The notes under the pieces were generated by a model. The model made no database searches, was not told where the DNA came from, and saw nothing but the letters and a program-made list of their open reading frames with translations. A DNA stretch of 64,000 nucleotides from Vibrio methylphosphonaticus (lineage in GTDB: Bacteria > Pseudomonadota > Gammaproteobacteria > Enterobacterales > Vibrionaceae): the NCBI RefSeq assembly GCF_023634655.1, contig NZ_JAMKMS010000001.1, positions 466,474 through 530,473 on the forward strand, in the 5' to 3' direction. This document shows, piece after piece, positions 9,301 to 18,302 of the stretch (position 1 is the first letter of the stretch; the number at the start of each line of letters is the position of its first letter). A program made the translations under genes and the position numbers.

Positions 9301-10341
9301 TTAGAACTCTTCTTCTGCTGGTGCTTCGCCTTTTTCAGGCTCTTCTGGCAATGCTGGAGTGAGCAACATCTCGCGAAGTTTGGTATCAATCGCTAATGCA
9401 GCCTCAGGGTTTTCACGAAGGTATTTACCTGCGTTTGCTTTACCTTGACCGATTTTATCGCCATTGTAGCTGTACCATGCACCGGCTTTCTCGACCAACT
9501 TGTGCTTCACGCCCAAATCGATAAGCTCACCTTCACGGTTAAAGCCTTTACCATACAAAATTTGTGTTTCAGCTTGCTTAAATGGTGCTGCAATCTTGTT
9601 TTTAACGACCTTAATACGTGTTTCGTTACCAACAATCTCATCGCCTTCTTTGATAGAACCTGTACGACGGATATCAAGACGAACTGATGCATAAAACTTA
9701 AGTGCATTACCGCCTGTGGTCGTTTCTGGGTTACCAAACATCACACCAATCTTCATACGGATTTGGTTGATGAAAATACACATACAGTTAGATTGCTTCA
9801 AGTTACCTGTTAGCTTACGCATTGCTTGCGATAACATACGCGCTTGAAGACCCATGTGACTATCGCCCATTTCGCCTTCAATTTCGGCTTTTGGTGTTAG
9901 TGCTGCAACGGAGTCGACAACCATGACATCAATCGCGCCAGAGCGTGCTAATGCATCACAAATTTCAAGCGCTTGCTCACCCGTATCTGGCTGAGAAACC
10001 AACAACGCATCGATATCTACACCTAATTTTTTAGCATAAATAGGGTCTAGCGCGTGTTCAGCATCGATAAACGCACAGGTTTTACCAACACGTTGCGCTG
10101 CTGCAATCAGTTCGAGTGTTAACGTGGTTTTACCTGATGATTCTGGACCGTAAACTTCAACGATACGTCCCATTGGCAAGCCACCCGCTCCCAATGCGAT
10201 ATCAAGAGAAAGTGAACCCGTTGAGATAGTTTCAACATCCATCGTACGGTTGTCACCAAGGCGCATGATAGAACCTTTACCAAATTGTTTTTCAATCTGA
10301 CCTAGTGCTGCTGCTAATGCCTTTTGTTTATTCTCGTCCAT
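9301..10341 (-). CDS. recA: Recombinase RecA
   Basis: DNA-dependent ATPase for homologous recombination and coprotease for LexA in the SOS response. The 346-residue protein has Walker A GPESSGKT at 65-72, the MAW region, and an acidic C-terminal tail ending EEEF. I start at the ATG at 10341: GGAG lies 6 nt upstream, and the in-frame GTG at 10353 overlaps that ribosome-binding site. A LexA-controlled promoter lies 97-125 bp upstream, just after pncC. A terminator follows at once, so recA is monocistronic here. Confidence 0.99.
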   Translation of the reverse strand: MDENKQKALAAALGQIEKQFGKGSIMRLGDNRTMDVETISTGSLSLDIALGAGGLPMGRIVEVYGPESSGKTTLTLELIAAAQRVGKTCAFIDAEHALDPIYAKKLGVDIDALLVSQPDTGEQALEICDALARSGAIDVMVVDSVAALTPKAEIEGEMGDSHMGLQARMLSQAMRKLTGNLKQSNCMCIFINQIRMKIGVMFGNPETTTGGNALKFYASVRLDIRRTGSIKEGDEIVGNETRIKVVKNKIAAPFKQAETQILYGKGFNREGELIDLGVKHKLVEKAGAWYSYNGDKIGQGKANAGKYLRENPEAALAIDTKLREMLLTPALPEEPEKGEAPAEEEF

Positions 10342-10437
10342 TACTTTCTCCACAAGTATCCGCTAGGGATAACACGCTATGCGCAATTCTTAAAATAAGT
10401 GAGCGGTTGGTATTAAAAGTGACCGCGATATGGTTTT

Positions 10438-10465
10438 ATTATACTGTTGATTCATACAGTGTCTA
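10438..10465 (-). promoter_or_regulatory. recA promoter with LexA (SOS) operator
   Basis: On the minus strand: -35 TAGACA (10460-10465), a 16-bp spacer and -10 TATAAT (10438-10443). The spacer is exactly the LexA box CTGT-N8-ACAG (10444-10459), which matches the gammaproteobacterial SOS consensus. Bound LexA would cover the whole core promoter. Confidence 0.9.
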
Positions 10466-10489
10466 TAGCTGTATGAAAATTTTATTGGT

Positions 10490-10990
10490 TTATTTAAAAG
10501 GCACCCCTTCTAAAACTGAATGATACAAGATGAGCAAAGCATGCAACACTGCTTGTTGTCTGACTTGCGCACGATCTCCACTAAAACAACATGTCTCACT
10601 CATGTTCCACCCTTGAGACGATGCCCAAGCAAAACAGACTGTCCCTACTGGTTTATCTTCTGTCCCACCGCCAGGCCCTGCAATACCACTAATTGCAATA
10701 CTTAACGTTCCATTAGAAAACTGCAACGCCCCACTCGCCATTTCACTCACAACCGCTTCACTTACCGCCCCTTCTTGATGCAGCGTTTCTGGTAATACTT
10801 GTAACATCTCAAACTTAGCGTCATTGCTGTAAGTCACAAAAGCGCGGTCAAACCAAGCGGAGCTCCCTGCTATGTCAGTAATCGCCGTCGCCACCCCACC
10901 ACCAGTGCACGACTCCGCCGTGACCAGTTGCTGATTTTTACCATGGAGTAGTTCACCAAGGGTTGCGCTTAATTCTTGAATATTGTGCAT
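10490..10990 (-). CDS. pncC: Nicotinamide-nucleotide amidase (CinA C-terminal family)
   Basis: Deamidates NMN to nicotinate mononucleotide in the pyridine-nucleotide salvage cycle. The 166-residue protein is the stand-alone CinA C-terminal domain, with the catalytic-serine motif TAESCTGG near residue 25, YSNDAKFEML near 55, and SGIAGPGGGTEDKPVGTV near 105-122. No N-terminal MocF/CinA domain is attached, as in E. coli PncC. It lies directly upstream of recA on the same strand, a classic cinA-recA pairing, and divergently from mutS. The recA SOS promoter starts just after its stop codon. Confidence 0.93.
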   Translation of the reverse strand: MHNIQELSATLGELLHGKNQQLVTAESCTGGGVATAITDIAGSSAWFDRAFVTYSNDAKFEMLQVLPETLHQEGAVSEAVVSEMASGALQFSNGTLSIAISGIAGPGGGTEDKPVGTVCFAWASSQGWNMSETCCFSGDRAQVRQQAVLHALLILYHSVLEGVPFK

Positions 10991-11112
10991 AAATCCAATC
11001 CTTCAATGTTGTTAAAACATTCCAGTCGTACAGTTACCAACAATGTCCCTTTCCGCTAAGTGCGGTTTCACGTATCCTAACAACACTCAAAACCAGCAGC
11101 AAAGATGTCACA

Positions 11113-13671
11113 GTGAAATCGGAACAAAAACACACGCCAATGATGCAGCAATACCTGAAGCTAAAAGCTGAAAATCCAGAGATATTGCTTTTTTATCGTA
11201 TGGGAGATTTCTACGAGTTATTTTATGACGACGCAAAAAAAGCCTCGCACCTACTCGATATTTCTCTAACCAAACGCGGCGCCTCTGCTGGCGAGCCGAT
11301 TCCAATGGCAGGCGTTCCATTTCATGCCGTAGAAGGTTATCTCGCAAAGTTAGTACAGTTAGGTGAATCTGTCGCTATCTGTGAGCAAGTTGGCGATCCC
11401 GCGACAAGCAAAGGTCCGGTCGAACGCCGAGTGGTGAGAATCGTCACGCCAGGTACGGTGACTGATGAAGCATTATTATCTGAGCGACTCGACAATCTCA
11501 TTGCCGCTATTTACCACCACAACGGTAAATTTGGCTATGCGACTTTAGACATCACCTCTGGACGATTCCAGCTCTGTGAGCCAGAAACCGAAGAAGCGAT
11601 GCTTGCAGAACTGCAAAGAACAGCGCCTAAAGAATTACTCTTTCCAGAAGATTTTGAGCCGGTTGAGATTATGGCGGGCCGCAACGGTAACCGCCGTCGA
11701 CCAATCTGGGAATTCGAAATAGAAACGGCAAGACAGCAACTCAATCAACAATTTGGCACCAAAGATCTCGTGGGTTTTGGTGTAGAACAATGTCTGCTTG
11801 GGCTGTCGGCTGCTGGTTGTTTGATCCAGTATGTCAAAGATACACAGCGAACGGCATTGCCTCATATCCGCGCATTAACACTTGTCAGTCAAGATCAGTC
11901 CGTCATCTTGGATGCGGCGACGAGACGCAATCTTGAGCTCACACAAAATCTATCAGGCGGTTACGACAATACTCTTGCAGAGGTGCTTGACCATACTGCA
12001 ACGGCTATGGGTAGTCGGATGCTTAAGCGCTGGATTCATCAGCCAATGCGTTGTCAAAAAACACTAAACTATCGTCTCGATGCTATCACAGAGTTAAAAG
12101 AAGACACGCTATTCTCTGAGCTTGCTCCCGTCCTAAAACAGATTGGCGATATCGAACGTATATTAGCGCGCCTTGCCCTACGTTCTGCTAGACCCAGAGA
12201 CATGGCTCGGCTACGTAGTGCAATGCAACAGTTGCCTGAGCTAGCTCTCAGCTTAGAGTCCGTGTCACACCCGTATTTGCAACAACTTGCCCAGTTTGCC
12301 GCGCCGATGAACGAGGCTTGCGAGTTATTAGAGTGTGCCATTAAAGAAAACCCTCCCGTTGTGATTCGCGATGGAGGCGTCATTGCTGATGGCTATCACG
12401 CCGAACTTGATGAATGGCGTGAGCTGGCCAATGGCGCGACGGCTTACTTAGACAAACTGGAACTCGATGAGCGTGAGCGCCACGGTATCGATACCTTGAA
12501 AGTCGGCTATAACAACGTCCATGGCTTTTTTATTCAGGTGAGTCGAGGTCAAAGCCATCTTGTACCCGCACATTATGTTCGCCGCCAAACACTAAAAAAT
12601 GCCGAACGCTACATTATTCCAGAGCTTAAAGAACACGAAGACAAAGTGTTAAGCTCGAAATCTAAGGCGCTTGCGATTGAAAAGCAGCTCTGGGAGTCGC
12701 TCTTTGATCTCCTACTTCCGCAGCTTGAGCAATTCCAAAACTTGGCATCAGCACTGTCTCAACTGGATGTATTACAGAATTTAGCAGAACGAGCAGAAAG
12801 CCTAGATTACTGCCGCCCAACCATCAGCGACAAAGTAGGGTTAAGTATTCAAGCAGGTCGTCACCCTGTGGTTGAACAAGTGATGAACGACCCGTTTATT
12901 GCTAACCCTATTTCGCTTAATGCTCAACGACAAATGCTGATCATCACCGGACCTAATATGGGAGGTAAATCCACCTATATGCGTCAAACGGCGTTGATCG
13001 CCCTACTCGCTCACATTGGCTCCTATGTCCCCGCAGAAAGTGCCGAAATTGGTTCGATTGATCGTATCTTTACTCGTATAGGCGCTTCTGATGACTTAGC
13101 TTCGGGTCGCTCAACCTTTATGGTTGAAATGACAGAAACGGCGAATATTTTACACAATGCGACCCCAAATAGTTTGGTCTTAATGGACGAGATTGGACGC
13201 GGTACTAGTACCTACGATGGACTATCGCTTGCTTGGGCAAGCGCCGAGTGGTTGGCTTCCAAAATTGGCGCTATGACCCTATTCGCCACTCATTATTTTG
13301 AACTCACTGAGTTGCCAAACCAATTACCACACCTTGCTAACGTGCATTTGGATGCGGTTGAACATGGCGATTCCATTGCCTTTATGCACGCCGTTCAAGA
13401 AGGGGCAGCAAGCAAATCTTATGGGCTGGCTGTTGCTGGACTGGCAGGTGTGCCAAAAGCCGTCATCAAAAATGCACGTCAAAAACTTAGCCAGCTAGAG
13501 CAACTCGCACAAAAACCTGCCCCTTCCTCTTCTCAAGTAGATGTGGCAAACCAACTTAGCCTAATCCCTGAACCAAGTGAAATCGAAGAGGCGTTAGCGG
13601 GAATCGATCCCGATGACCTCACGCCGCGCCAAGCACTTGAAGCTCTCTATCGTCTCAAGCATATGCTGTAG
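11113..13671 (+). CDS. mutS: DNA mismatch repair protein MutS
   Basis: Recognises base mismatches and recruits MutL. The 852-residue protein has the N-terminal mismatch-binding domain with the Phe-x-Glu signature in [11 protein letters not shown] (near residue 30), the lever and clamp region, and an ATPase domain with Walker [11 protein letters not shown] (about 612-621) and Walker [12 protein letters not shown]. Translation starts at GTG (11113); this frame gives the normal Vibrio N-terminus MKSEQKHTP, and no in-frame ATG lies further upstream. It is transcribed away from pncC and ends at a strong terminator. In V. cholerae, as I recall, rpoS and nlpD lie next to mutS; here they do not. Confidence 0.98.
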   Translation: MKSEQKHTPMMQQYLKLKAENPEILLFYRMGDFYELFYDDAKKASHLLDISLTKRGASAGEPIPMAGVPFHAVEGYLAKLVQLGESVAICEQVGDPATSKGPVERRVVRIVTPGTVTDEALLSERLDNLIAAIYHHNGKFGYATLDITSGRFQLCEPETEEAMLAELQRTAPKELLFPEDFEPVEIMAGRNGNRRRPIWEFEIETARQQLNQQFGTKDLVGFGVEQCLLGLSAAGCLIQYVKDTQRTALPHIRALTLVSQDQSVILDAATRRNLELTQNLSGGYDNTLAEVLDHTATAMGSRMLKRWIHQPMRCQKTLNYRLDAITELKEDTLFSELAPVLKQIGDIERILARLALRSARPRDMARLRSAMQQLPELALSLESVSHPYLQQLAQFAAPMNEACELLECAIKENPPVVIRDGGVIADGYHAELDEWRELANGATAYLDKLELDERERHGIDTLKVGYNNVHGFFIQVSRGQSHLVPAHYVRRQTLKNAERYIIPELKEHEDKVLSSKSKALAIEKQLWESLFDLLLPQLEQFQNLASALSQLDVLQNLAERAESLDYCRPTISDKVGLSIQAGRHPVVEQVMNDPFIANPISLNAQRQMLIITGPNMGGKSTYMRQTALIALLAHIGSYVPAESAEIGSIDRIFTRIGASDDLASGRSTFMVEMTETANILHNATPNSLVLMDEIGRGTSTYDGLSLAWASAEWLASKIGAMTLFATHYFELTELPNQLPHLANVHLDAVEHGDSIAFMHAVQEGAASKSYGLAVAGLAGVPKAVIKNARQKLSQLEQLAQKPAPSSSQVDVANQLSLIPEPSEIEEALAGIDPDDLTPRQALEALYRLKHML

Positions 13672-13701
13672 CTCTCGTCATAAACATTCCCTACGCATAT
13701 G

Positions 13702-13729
13702 AAAAAAGCGACCATACGGTCGCTTTTTT
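13702..13729 (+). terminator. Terminator of mutS
   Basis: AAAAAAGCGACC-ATAC-GGTCGCTTTTTT: a strong stem with a T tract on the plus strand, and A-rich on the left so it may also serve the convergent gene at 13759. Confidence 0.9.
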
Positions 13730-13758
13730 GACATTAAACTTCATCCGTTTTGAACAAA

Positions 13759-14562
13759 TTAAAGTGGGCAATGCGTCGCACAAAGAGAGCGATTCAAGAC
13801 GACGTCCAACGTCTGCTCCTGTCCATCGAGTTCAACATGCAAAGGATACACATCCTCTCTATTAGGCTGTTTAGGGTCGGTATAGCGAGGTGCTTCCACT
13901 TGGAACAACGCAGAAACTTGCTGCTTTCTCACGTCAATGGGTAATGAGTACGTCATGCCATTAAATTTAACCGACGCCGATAACAACCCCGAACGATACG
14001 TTTTGTAGTAAAGATCCACCTTAAACTCACAACCTCCGCCATGATGCCAAATTTGCTCCATCGCCACGTATTCTAAACGGACGTGTGGAATAAATTGCAA
14101 GTAAGGCAAATGCCAAATGCCCATTCTTGGATCATTTTCAGGCGGTTTGACTCCTAATGAACATTGCGGCGTTATCGCCTCTTCATCAACGAGCAAATCC
14201 TCGTCATCGTACTCAAGAAATAATACTTCTATTCGATTACGCCCAAGTTGAAGGTGTGGTCGCACTTCTTTACGGTAGGTCACTTCACTGCCGTCACAAT
14301 CCATAACAGCAACACCGTTAACTCTTACTTCCGCAAAGTAATCAATACCGGAAAAAACGAGATCGACGGCTGGATGGGACAATTCGTGCTCAGTCAGCTC
14401 AACATCATGCATCAGATGCCACTCTTGCTCAGCTATTGTCGCTTCAGACAACGTTTCTGGGAGAATTTGACTAAGAGCACCGGGGAACTGCAGATCCCCT
14501 TGAGGAATAGAAAGATCAGTCAGCGGGGAAAGCTGCCAATAACCTGAAATGTTTACTTTCAT
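13759..14562 (-). CDS. Glycosidase family 2-like beta-sandwich protein without catalytic barrel
   Basis: A 267-residue protein that reads like the non-catalytic front half of a GH2 beta-mannosidase/galactosidase. Residues 60-120 (DLVFSGIDYFAEVRVNG, then LQLGRNRIEVLFLEYDD) match the GH2 sugar-binding jelly roll. RMGIWHLPYLQFIP near 145 matches the GIW-x-PVYLE junction. The rest (165-260, with VYPLHVELDGQ) looks like the GH2 immunoglobulin-like domain. The TIM barrel with its two catalytic glutamates is absent. No signal peptide is visible, so it is probably cytoplasmic. Neighbours (mutS, rraB) give no hint of function. It could be a sugar sensor or a scaffold; a substrate cannot be named. Confidence 0.65.
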   Translation of the reverse strand: MKVNISGYWQLSPLTDLSIPQGDLQFPGALSQILPETLSEATIAEQEWHLMHDVELTEHELSHPAVDLVFSGIDYFAEVRVNGVAVMDCDGSEVTYRKEVRPHLQLGRNRIEVLFLEYDDEDLLVDEEAITPQCSLGVKPPENDPRMGIWHLPYLQFIPHVRLEYVAMEQIWHHGGGCEFKVDLYYKTYRSGLLSASVKFNGMTYSLPIDVRKQQVSALFQVEAPRYTDPKQPNREDVYPLHVELDGQEQTLDVVLNRSLCATHCPL

Positions 14563-14650
14563 TATAATAATCAGACCTACGCCGTATTTTGCGCAGTATA
14601 GTCAAATTGTTGCTAGAAAGATACCGTTGTTAAAAGCATAAACAAGAGAC

Positions 14651-14676
14651 AAAAAAGGCCAGCAGTGCTGGCCTTT
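14651..14676 (-). terminator. Terminator of rraB
   Basis: Minus-strand AAAGGCCAGCA-CTGCTGGCCTTTTTT hairpin with T tract, 14 bp after the rraB stop codon. Confidence 0.9.
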
Positions 14677-14689
14677 CAATCAATAATAC

Positions 14690-15106
14690 TTACTCTTCGT
14701 CAGCATCATCTTCTTCGGTATACAAGGCGTCTTCGCCTTCATAGTACGTACCCCAGCCATCATAGATGATGTCGTACTTTTCAGCGAGGTTCACAAGCTT
14801 TTCAACCTGAGCATCAATTTGCTCAGCGTTTAACGCTGATTCCATCGTTGCATCACAACAAAGCAGCTTATTGCCATCTTCGTCTTCTGTTTCTTCAGCT
14901 TCAAGGACCTCAAAGCCCAGTTTGAATGCCTCGACCACTGCTTTTTCTAAACGCTCAAAATCTTCAGCAAAGAAATGATGCTCAATCTCATAAAGAGAGT
15001 CTGGATCACTACCATCTTCAATTAATGCTTGAATGATATCGCGAGTTTCTTCCTTTTGAATTTCGATCAATTCTTCAACGGTTAGATACTCATCTTGTTG
15101 AGACAT
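14690..15106 (-). CDS. rraB: Regulator of RNase E activity RraB
   Basis: Small acidic cytoplasmic protein (138 aa) that binds the C-terminal degradosome region of RNase E and changes which RNAs are cut. The sequence matches E. coli RraB (YjgD), with the conserved YDGWGTYYE near residue 115 and a very acidic tail (EEDDADEE). As in E. coli, it lies near the ornithine carbamoyltransferase gene. Its own terminator follows. It is divergent from arcA with about 560 bp of shared upstream DNA. Confidence 0.93.
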   Translation of the reverse strand: MSQQDEYLTVEELIEIQKEETRDIIQALIEDGSDPDSLYEIEHHFFAEDFERLEKAVVEAFKLGFEVLEAEETEDEDGNKLLCCDATMESALNAEQIDAQVEKLVNLAEKYDIIYDGWGTYYEGEDALYTEEDDADEE

Positions 15107-15665
15107 AAAAGTGCTCCAGCTAAATTAGGTTATCGGACGAATAATACGGTATGTCGCTATAAATCGAAAGATCGAAGCGGGATCTTTCGCAACAAATTTT
15201 CACTTGTGTTGATTTTTATAGATCGATCAAGATCACAGATACAAAAAATTAACATTTCACCGTTACATCATGGTCCATCGCTATTTATCTCATAACCAGC
15301 CATTGATCTGCCAAAAGGACCAAAGAAAACTTATGAATTCATTTTGCATATCATCTCGCCTTACCTAAATGTGACCATTGTGGTTTTAATCACTGAACAA
15401 CAGAAAAACAATGCCATCTTGTGTATTTATGCACAGATACCCGATGATTAGTAACGCTTCGCCCGTTAACTTTGCTGAATATCCAAGCATTAATGTCACA
15501 CTTGCATCACCAACTAATTCAGAAAATTTATCTGCTTTTTATTCTAAGATTAGCGATTTGTTGCTGTGTATTGGTCAATTAGCAGCAACTAATCGCTGTT
15601 TTCACACTTGCATCTTGATAACAAGCTTGTCATAAATAGCGCATTCAATATTGAAAGGAATCACA
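15107..15665. promoter_or_regulatory. Long rraB-arcA divergent control region
   Basis: About 560 bp with no convincing gene. A 74-codon frame at 15411-15635 has no ribosome-binding site and no recognisable sequence. Features seen are an 8-of-10 CRP-like site at 15379-15394 and a CRP/FNR-like half site around 15223-15238 (minus strand TGTGATCTTGATCGA). Such length is consistent with control of arginine deiminase by oxygen, carbon and arginine signals; that is inference. Confidence 0.5.
15379..15394 (+). promoter_or_regulatory. CRP-like site upstream of arcA
   Basis: TGTGG-N6-TCACT matches the CRP consensus TGTGA-N6-TCACA in 8 of 10 core positions. It lies about 270 bp before the arcA start. 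Confidence 0.4.
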
Positions 15666-16886
15666 ATGAGCACGTTGTACGTAGGGTCCGAAGTTGGCCA
15701 ATTGCGCCGAGTATTGCTAAATCGCCCAGAAAGAGCACTTACTCACCTCACACCATCTAATTGCCATGAACTGTTGTTTGATGATGTGCTGGCGGTTGAA
15801 GCGGCAGGGGTTGAACACGATGCATTTGCTGACACGTTGCGTAGCCAAGAAGTCGAAGTCCTGTTGCTCCACGATCTCCTCGTCGACACCCTCGCAGTAC
15901 CAGAAGCAAAGTCTTGGTTGCTTGAGACTCAAATCTCTGATTATCGTTACGGCCCTATCTTTGCTGGTGAACTCAAAGTTTACCTAGCGGAAATGGACAA
16001 TGAACACCTTGCATCAATTTTACTTGGCGGCCTTGCTTACTCTGAGCTTCCGATTAAAACCACGTCAATTTTGCAAAAGATGAGCCGCCCACTCGATTTC
16101 GTTATCGAGCCGCTACCCAATCATCTATTTACTCGAGATACGTCATGCTGGGTTTATGGGGGGGTCTCATTAAACCCAATGATGAAACCAGCTCGTCAAC
16201 GCGAAACGAATCATTTACGTGCCATCTATCGCTGGCACCCGACGTTCGCCGGCCAAGACTTCATCAAATATTTTGGTGATGAAGACCTACACTATGACAA
16301 TGCTAATATTGAAGGCGGCGATGTGCTTGTCATTGGTAATGGCGCTGTACTTGTTGGTATCTCTGAACGCACAACGCCACAAGGTGTCGAAAACTTAGCG
16401 GCGAATCTTTTTAAAACGGGTCAAGCTAGCCAAGTGATTGCTTTAGATCTTCCTAAACATCGCTCTTGCATGCACCTGGATACTGTCATGACACATATGG
16501 ATGTGGATACCTTCTCTGTCTATCCCGAGATTATCAGCGACAAGCTTGATACATGGCGACTCACGGCTGCTCCAGAAGGAAAGATGCATGTTGAGAAACT
16601 GCCTAACTATTTAACTGCGTTAGAAAGTGCGTTAGATGTCGATAAGTTGAATATCATTACAACAGGCGGTGACAACTATGAAGCCGAGCGTGAGCAATGG
16701 AACGACGCAAACAACGTGCTTACCGTGAAACCTGGTGTCGTCATCGGTTATGAAAGGAATGTCTATACTAATGAAAAATATGACAAAGCAGGCATAGAAG
16801 TTCTCACAATCCCGGGGAATGAATTAGGGCGCGGGCGTGGAGGCGCACGCTGCATGAGCTGTCCAATAGAACGTGATGGCATTTAA
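15666..16886 (+). CDS. arcA: Arginine deiminase
   Basis: Hydrolyses arginine to citrulline and ammonia, the first step of the fermentative arginine deiminase pathway. The 406-residue protein has the guanidino-group-modifying fold: [14 protein letters not shown] near residue 155, the catalytic [10 protein letters not shown] near 275, and the nucleophile cysteine in [15 protein letters not shown] at the C-terminus. The ATG at 15666 is preceded by AAGGA 7 nt upstream; the frame extending to 15651 adds only five residues and is not supported. argF follows after its terminator and a 90-bp gap. No carbamate kinase (arcC) or arginine/ornithine antiporter (arcD) lies alongside. Confidence 0.96.
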   Translation: MSTLYVGSEVGQLRRVLLNRPERALTHLTPSNCHELLFDDVLAVEAAGVEHDAFADTLRSQEVEVLLLHDLLVDTLAVPEAKSWLLETQISDYRYGPIFAGELKVYLAEMDNEHLASILLGGLAYSELPIKTTSILQKMSRPLDFVIEPLPNHLFTRDTSCWVYGGVSLNPMMKPARQRETNHLRAIYRWHPTFAGQDFIKYFGDEDLHYDNANIEGGDVLVIGNGAVLVGISERTTPQGVENLAANLFKTGQASQVIALDLPKHRSCMHLDTVMTHMDVDTFSVYPEIISDKLDTWRLTAAPEGKMHVEKLPNYLTALESALDVDKLNIITTGGDNYEAEREQWNDANNVLTVKPGVVIGYERNVYTNEKYDKAGIEVLTIPGNELGRGRGGARCMSCPIERDGI

Positions 16887-16897
16887 TTACCATAGAG

Positions 16898-16926
16898 AAA
16901 AAGCGCCATACAGGCGCTTTTTTTTT
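16898..16926 (+). terminator. Terminator of arcA
   Basis: AAAGCGCC-ATACA-GGCGCTTT followed by a long T run, directly after arcA. It separates arcA from argF, so the two are not a simple operon. Confidence 0.9.
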
Positions 16927-16934
16927 ATTTAATC

Positions 16935-16952
16935 GAGAAATAAATATTCACT
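16935..16952 (+). promoter_or_regulatory. ARG box (ArgR operator) upstream of argF
   Basis: An 18-bp element with the right half ATTCA and a partly matching left half (GAAAT for TGAAT) separated by four A/T bases, as in the ArgR consensus. It is 55-70 bp before the argF start. A nearby TTTATA-N2-TATAAA palindrome (16962-16975) may be a second site or part of the promoter. Confidence 0.5.
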
Positions 16953-17006
16953 TCAAAAGCATTTATATGTATAAATAAGCTAACCCACACTCACTAGGTA
17001 CGGCAC

Positions 17007-18014
17007 ATGGCTTATAACTTACGTAATAGAAACTTCTTAAAGCTTCTAGATTTTACGCCTAAAGAAATTCAATTCCTTCTCGACCTTTCTATTTCTTTAA
17101 AGTCAGCAAAATACGCAGGCACAGAACAAAAGAAATTGCTCGGAAAAAACATTGCCTTAATCTTTGAAAAAGCCTCTACCCGTACCCGATGTGCATTTGA
17201 AGTAGCAGCATTTGACCAAGGTGCCCAAGTCTCTTATCTCGGGCCTTCGGGCTCTCAAATTGGCCATAAAGAATCGATGAAAGACACCGCTCGAGTACTA
17301 GGTCGAATGTATGACGGCATCGAATATAGAGGCTTTGGGCAAGCTATAGTTGAAGAGCTTGGAGCACACGCTGGGGTCCCTGTTTGGAATGGCTTGACTG
17401 ATGAATTTCACCCCACACAGATTTTAGCCGATTTCCTAACTATGCTTGAGCATGGCAAAGGAAAGCAATTACACCAAATGACCTTTGCCTATCTGGGTGA
17501 TGCTCGCAATAACATGGGCAATTCTCTAATGGTGGGCGCGGCAAAGATGGGGATGGATATTCGCTTAGTGGCTCCAAAATCCTTCTGGCCTGAACCGCTT
17601 TTAGTCGAAGAGTGCCAAGCTATCGCAGAAAAAACAGGTGCGACAATCACGTTAACTGAAAGCGTCGTACAAGGTGTTAAAGACTGTGATTTCCTCTATA
17701 CCGATGTGTGGGTGTCAATGGGCGAGCCCGCTTCAGCGTGGGAGGAGCGAATTGCACAAATGAAACCTTATCAGGTCAATATGGCTATGCTCGAATCTAC
17801 GGGTAACCCTGATGTGAAATTTATGCATTGCTTACCGGCATTTCATGATGACCAAACGACCATAGGCAAAGAAATTGCAGAAAAATATGGTCTAAATGGC
17901 TTAGAGGTCAGTGACGAAGTATTTGAATCCGAACATTCTATCGTTTTTGACGAAGCAGAGAATCGAATGCACACCATAAAAGCGGTGATGGTTGCAACAC
18001 TAGGCAATGGATAA
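17007..18014 (+). CDS. argF: Ornithine carbamoyltransferase
   Basis: Joins ornithine and carbamoyl phosphate to citrulline; the reverse reaction serves arginine breakdown. The 335-residue protein has the carbamoyl-phosphate motif STRTR at 57-61, HPTQ in [10 protein letters not shown] near 135, and the ornithine-loop HCLPAFHD near 272. Position after arcA suggests a catabolic role (arcB), but the ARG-box-like element, the absent arcC and the usual Vibrio rraB-argF-pyrB order favour biosynthetic argF. The enzyme may serve both directions. Confidence 0.93.
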   Translation: MAYNLRNRNFLKLLDFTPKEIQFLLDLSISLKSAKYAGTEQKKLLGKNIALIFEKASTRTRCAFEVAAFDQGAQVSYLGPSGSQIGHKESMKDTARVLGRMYDGIEYRGFGQAIVEELGAHAGVPVWNGLTDEFHPTQILADFLTMLEHGKGKQLHQMTFAYLGDARNNMGNSLMVGAAKMGMDIRLVAPKSFWPEPLLVEECQAIAEKTGATITLTESVVQGVKDCDFLYTDVWVSMGEPASAWEERIAQMKPYQVNMAMLESTGNPDVKFMHCLPAFHDDQTTIGKEIAEKYGLNGLEVSDEVFESEHSIVFDEAENRMHTIKAVMVATLGNG

Positions 18015-18053
18015 AAAGTCACAATATAACGGTTAAACCTTTGATGTAATCGC

Positions 18054-18094
18054 TTGCGCTCACAGTCGTTAAGAGTATAATTCTCCGCAATTTG
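18054..18094 (+). promoter_or_regulatory. pyrBI promoter with AATTTG start tract
   Basis: -35 TTGCGC (18054-18059), 16-bp spacer, -10 TATAAT (18076-18081). Seven bases later the predicted transcript starts with AATTTG (18089-18094). The E. coli pyrBI promoter has, from memory, the same spacing and the same AATTTG tract, where high UTP causes non-productive slippage (AAUUUU...) and lowers expression. Confidence 0.75.
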
Positions 18095-18109
18095 TCAGGG
18101 GGATAGGAC

Positions 18110-18232
18110 ATGGCGCAACCGAGTTTTAGTACATTGCTTCGCTTTACTAAATGTGTAAACGTCAACGCAATGGTAACTCTCGATAAGTTATTTACTTATC
18201 GCGCACCATTATTATTTCCTATTGAATACTAA
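18110..18232 (+). CDS. pyrL: pyrBI operon leader peptide (PyrL-like)
   Basis: A 40-codon open frame starting [10 protein letters not shown] and ending FPIEY, preceded by AGGGGG 7 nt before its ATG. The stop codon directly abuts a terminator hairpin (18233-18257). That is the layout needed for attenuation: when UTP is low, RNA polymerase pauses, the ribosome catches up and disrupts the hairpin, and pyrBI is transcribed. It is not similar in sequence to E. coli PyrL, as expected for a peptide read for its position only. It was chosen by context, so the exact translation is inferred. Confidence 0.75.
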   Translation: MAQPSFSTLLRFTKCVNVNAMVTLDKLFTYRAPLLFPIEY

Positions 18233-18257
18233 GCCTCCCACTATGGGGGGCTTTTTT
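18233..18257 (+). terminator. pyrBI attenuator
   Basis: GCCTCCCA-CTA-TGGGGGGC stem (8 bp, one G-T pair) followed by TTTTTT, between the leader peptide stop and the pyrB start 46 bp on. It works as a terminator unless a translating ribosome covers it. Confidence 0.85.
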
Positions 18258-18302
18258 ATGGCTGCTAACTCTGGTTTAGTTTTAACTATAGGGAAGATAA
18301 AC

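Noticed and set aside
10342..10353. Four-residue N-terminal extension of RecA from a GTG
   Set aside because: The GTG overlaps the GGAG ribosome-binding site used by the ATG at 10341, and RecA normally begins MDENKQKAL.
15411..15635. 74-codon plus-strand frame upstream of arcA
   Set aside because: No ribosome-binding site, low-complexity composition typical of AT-rich control DNA, and no recognisable domain.
17007..18014. argF called as catabolic arcB
   Set aside because: The adjacency to arcA is suggestive, but arcC is absent, an ARG-box-like element precedes the gene, and rraB-argF-pyrB is the usual biosynthetic setting. Left open in the entry.
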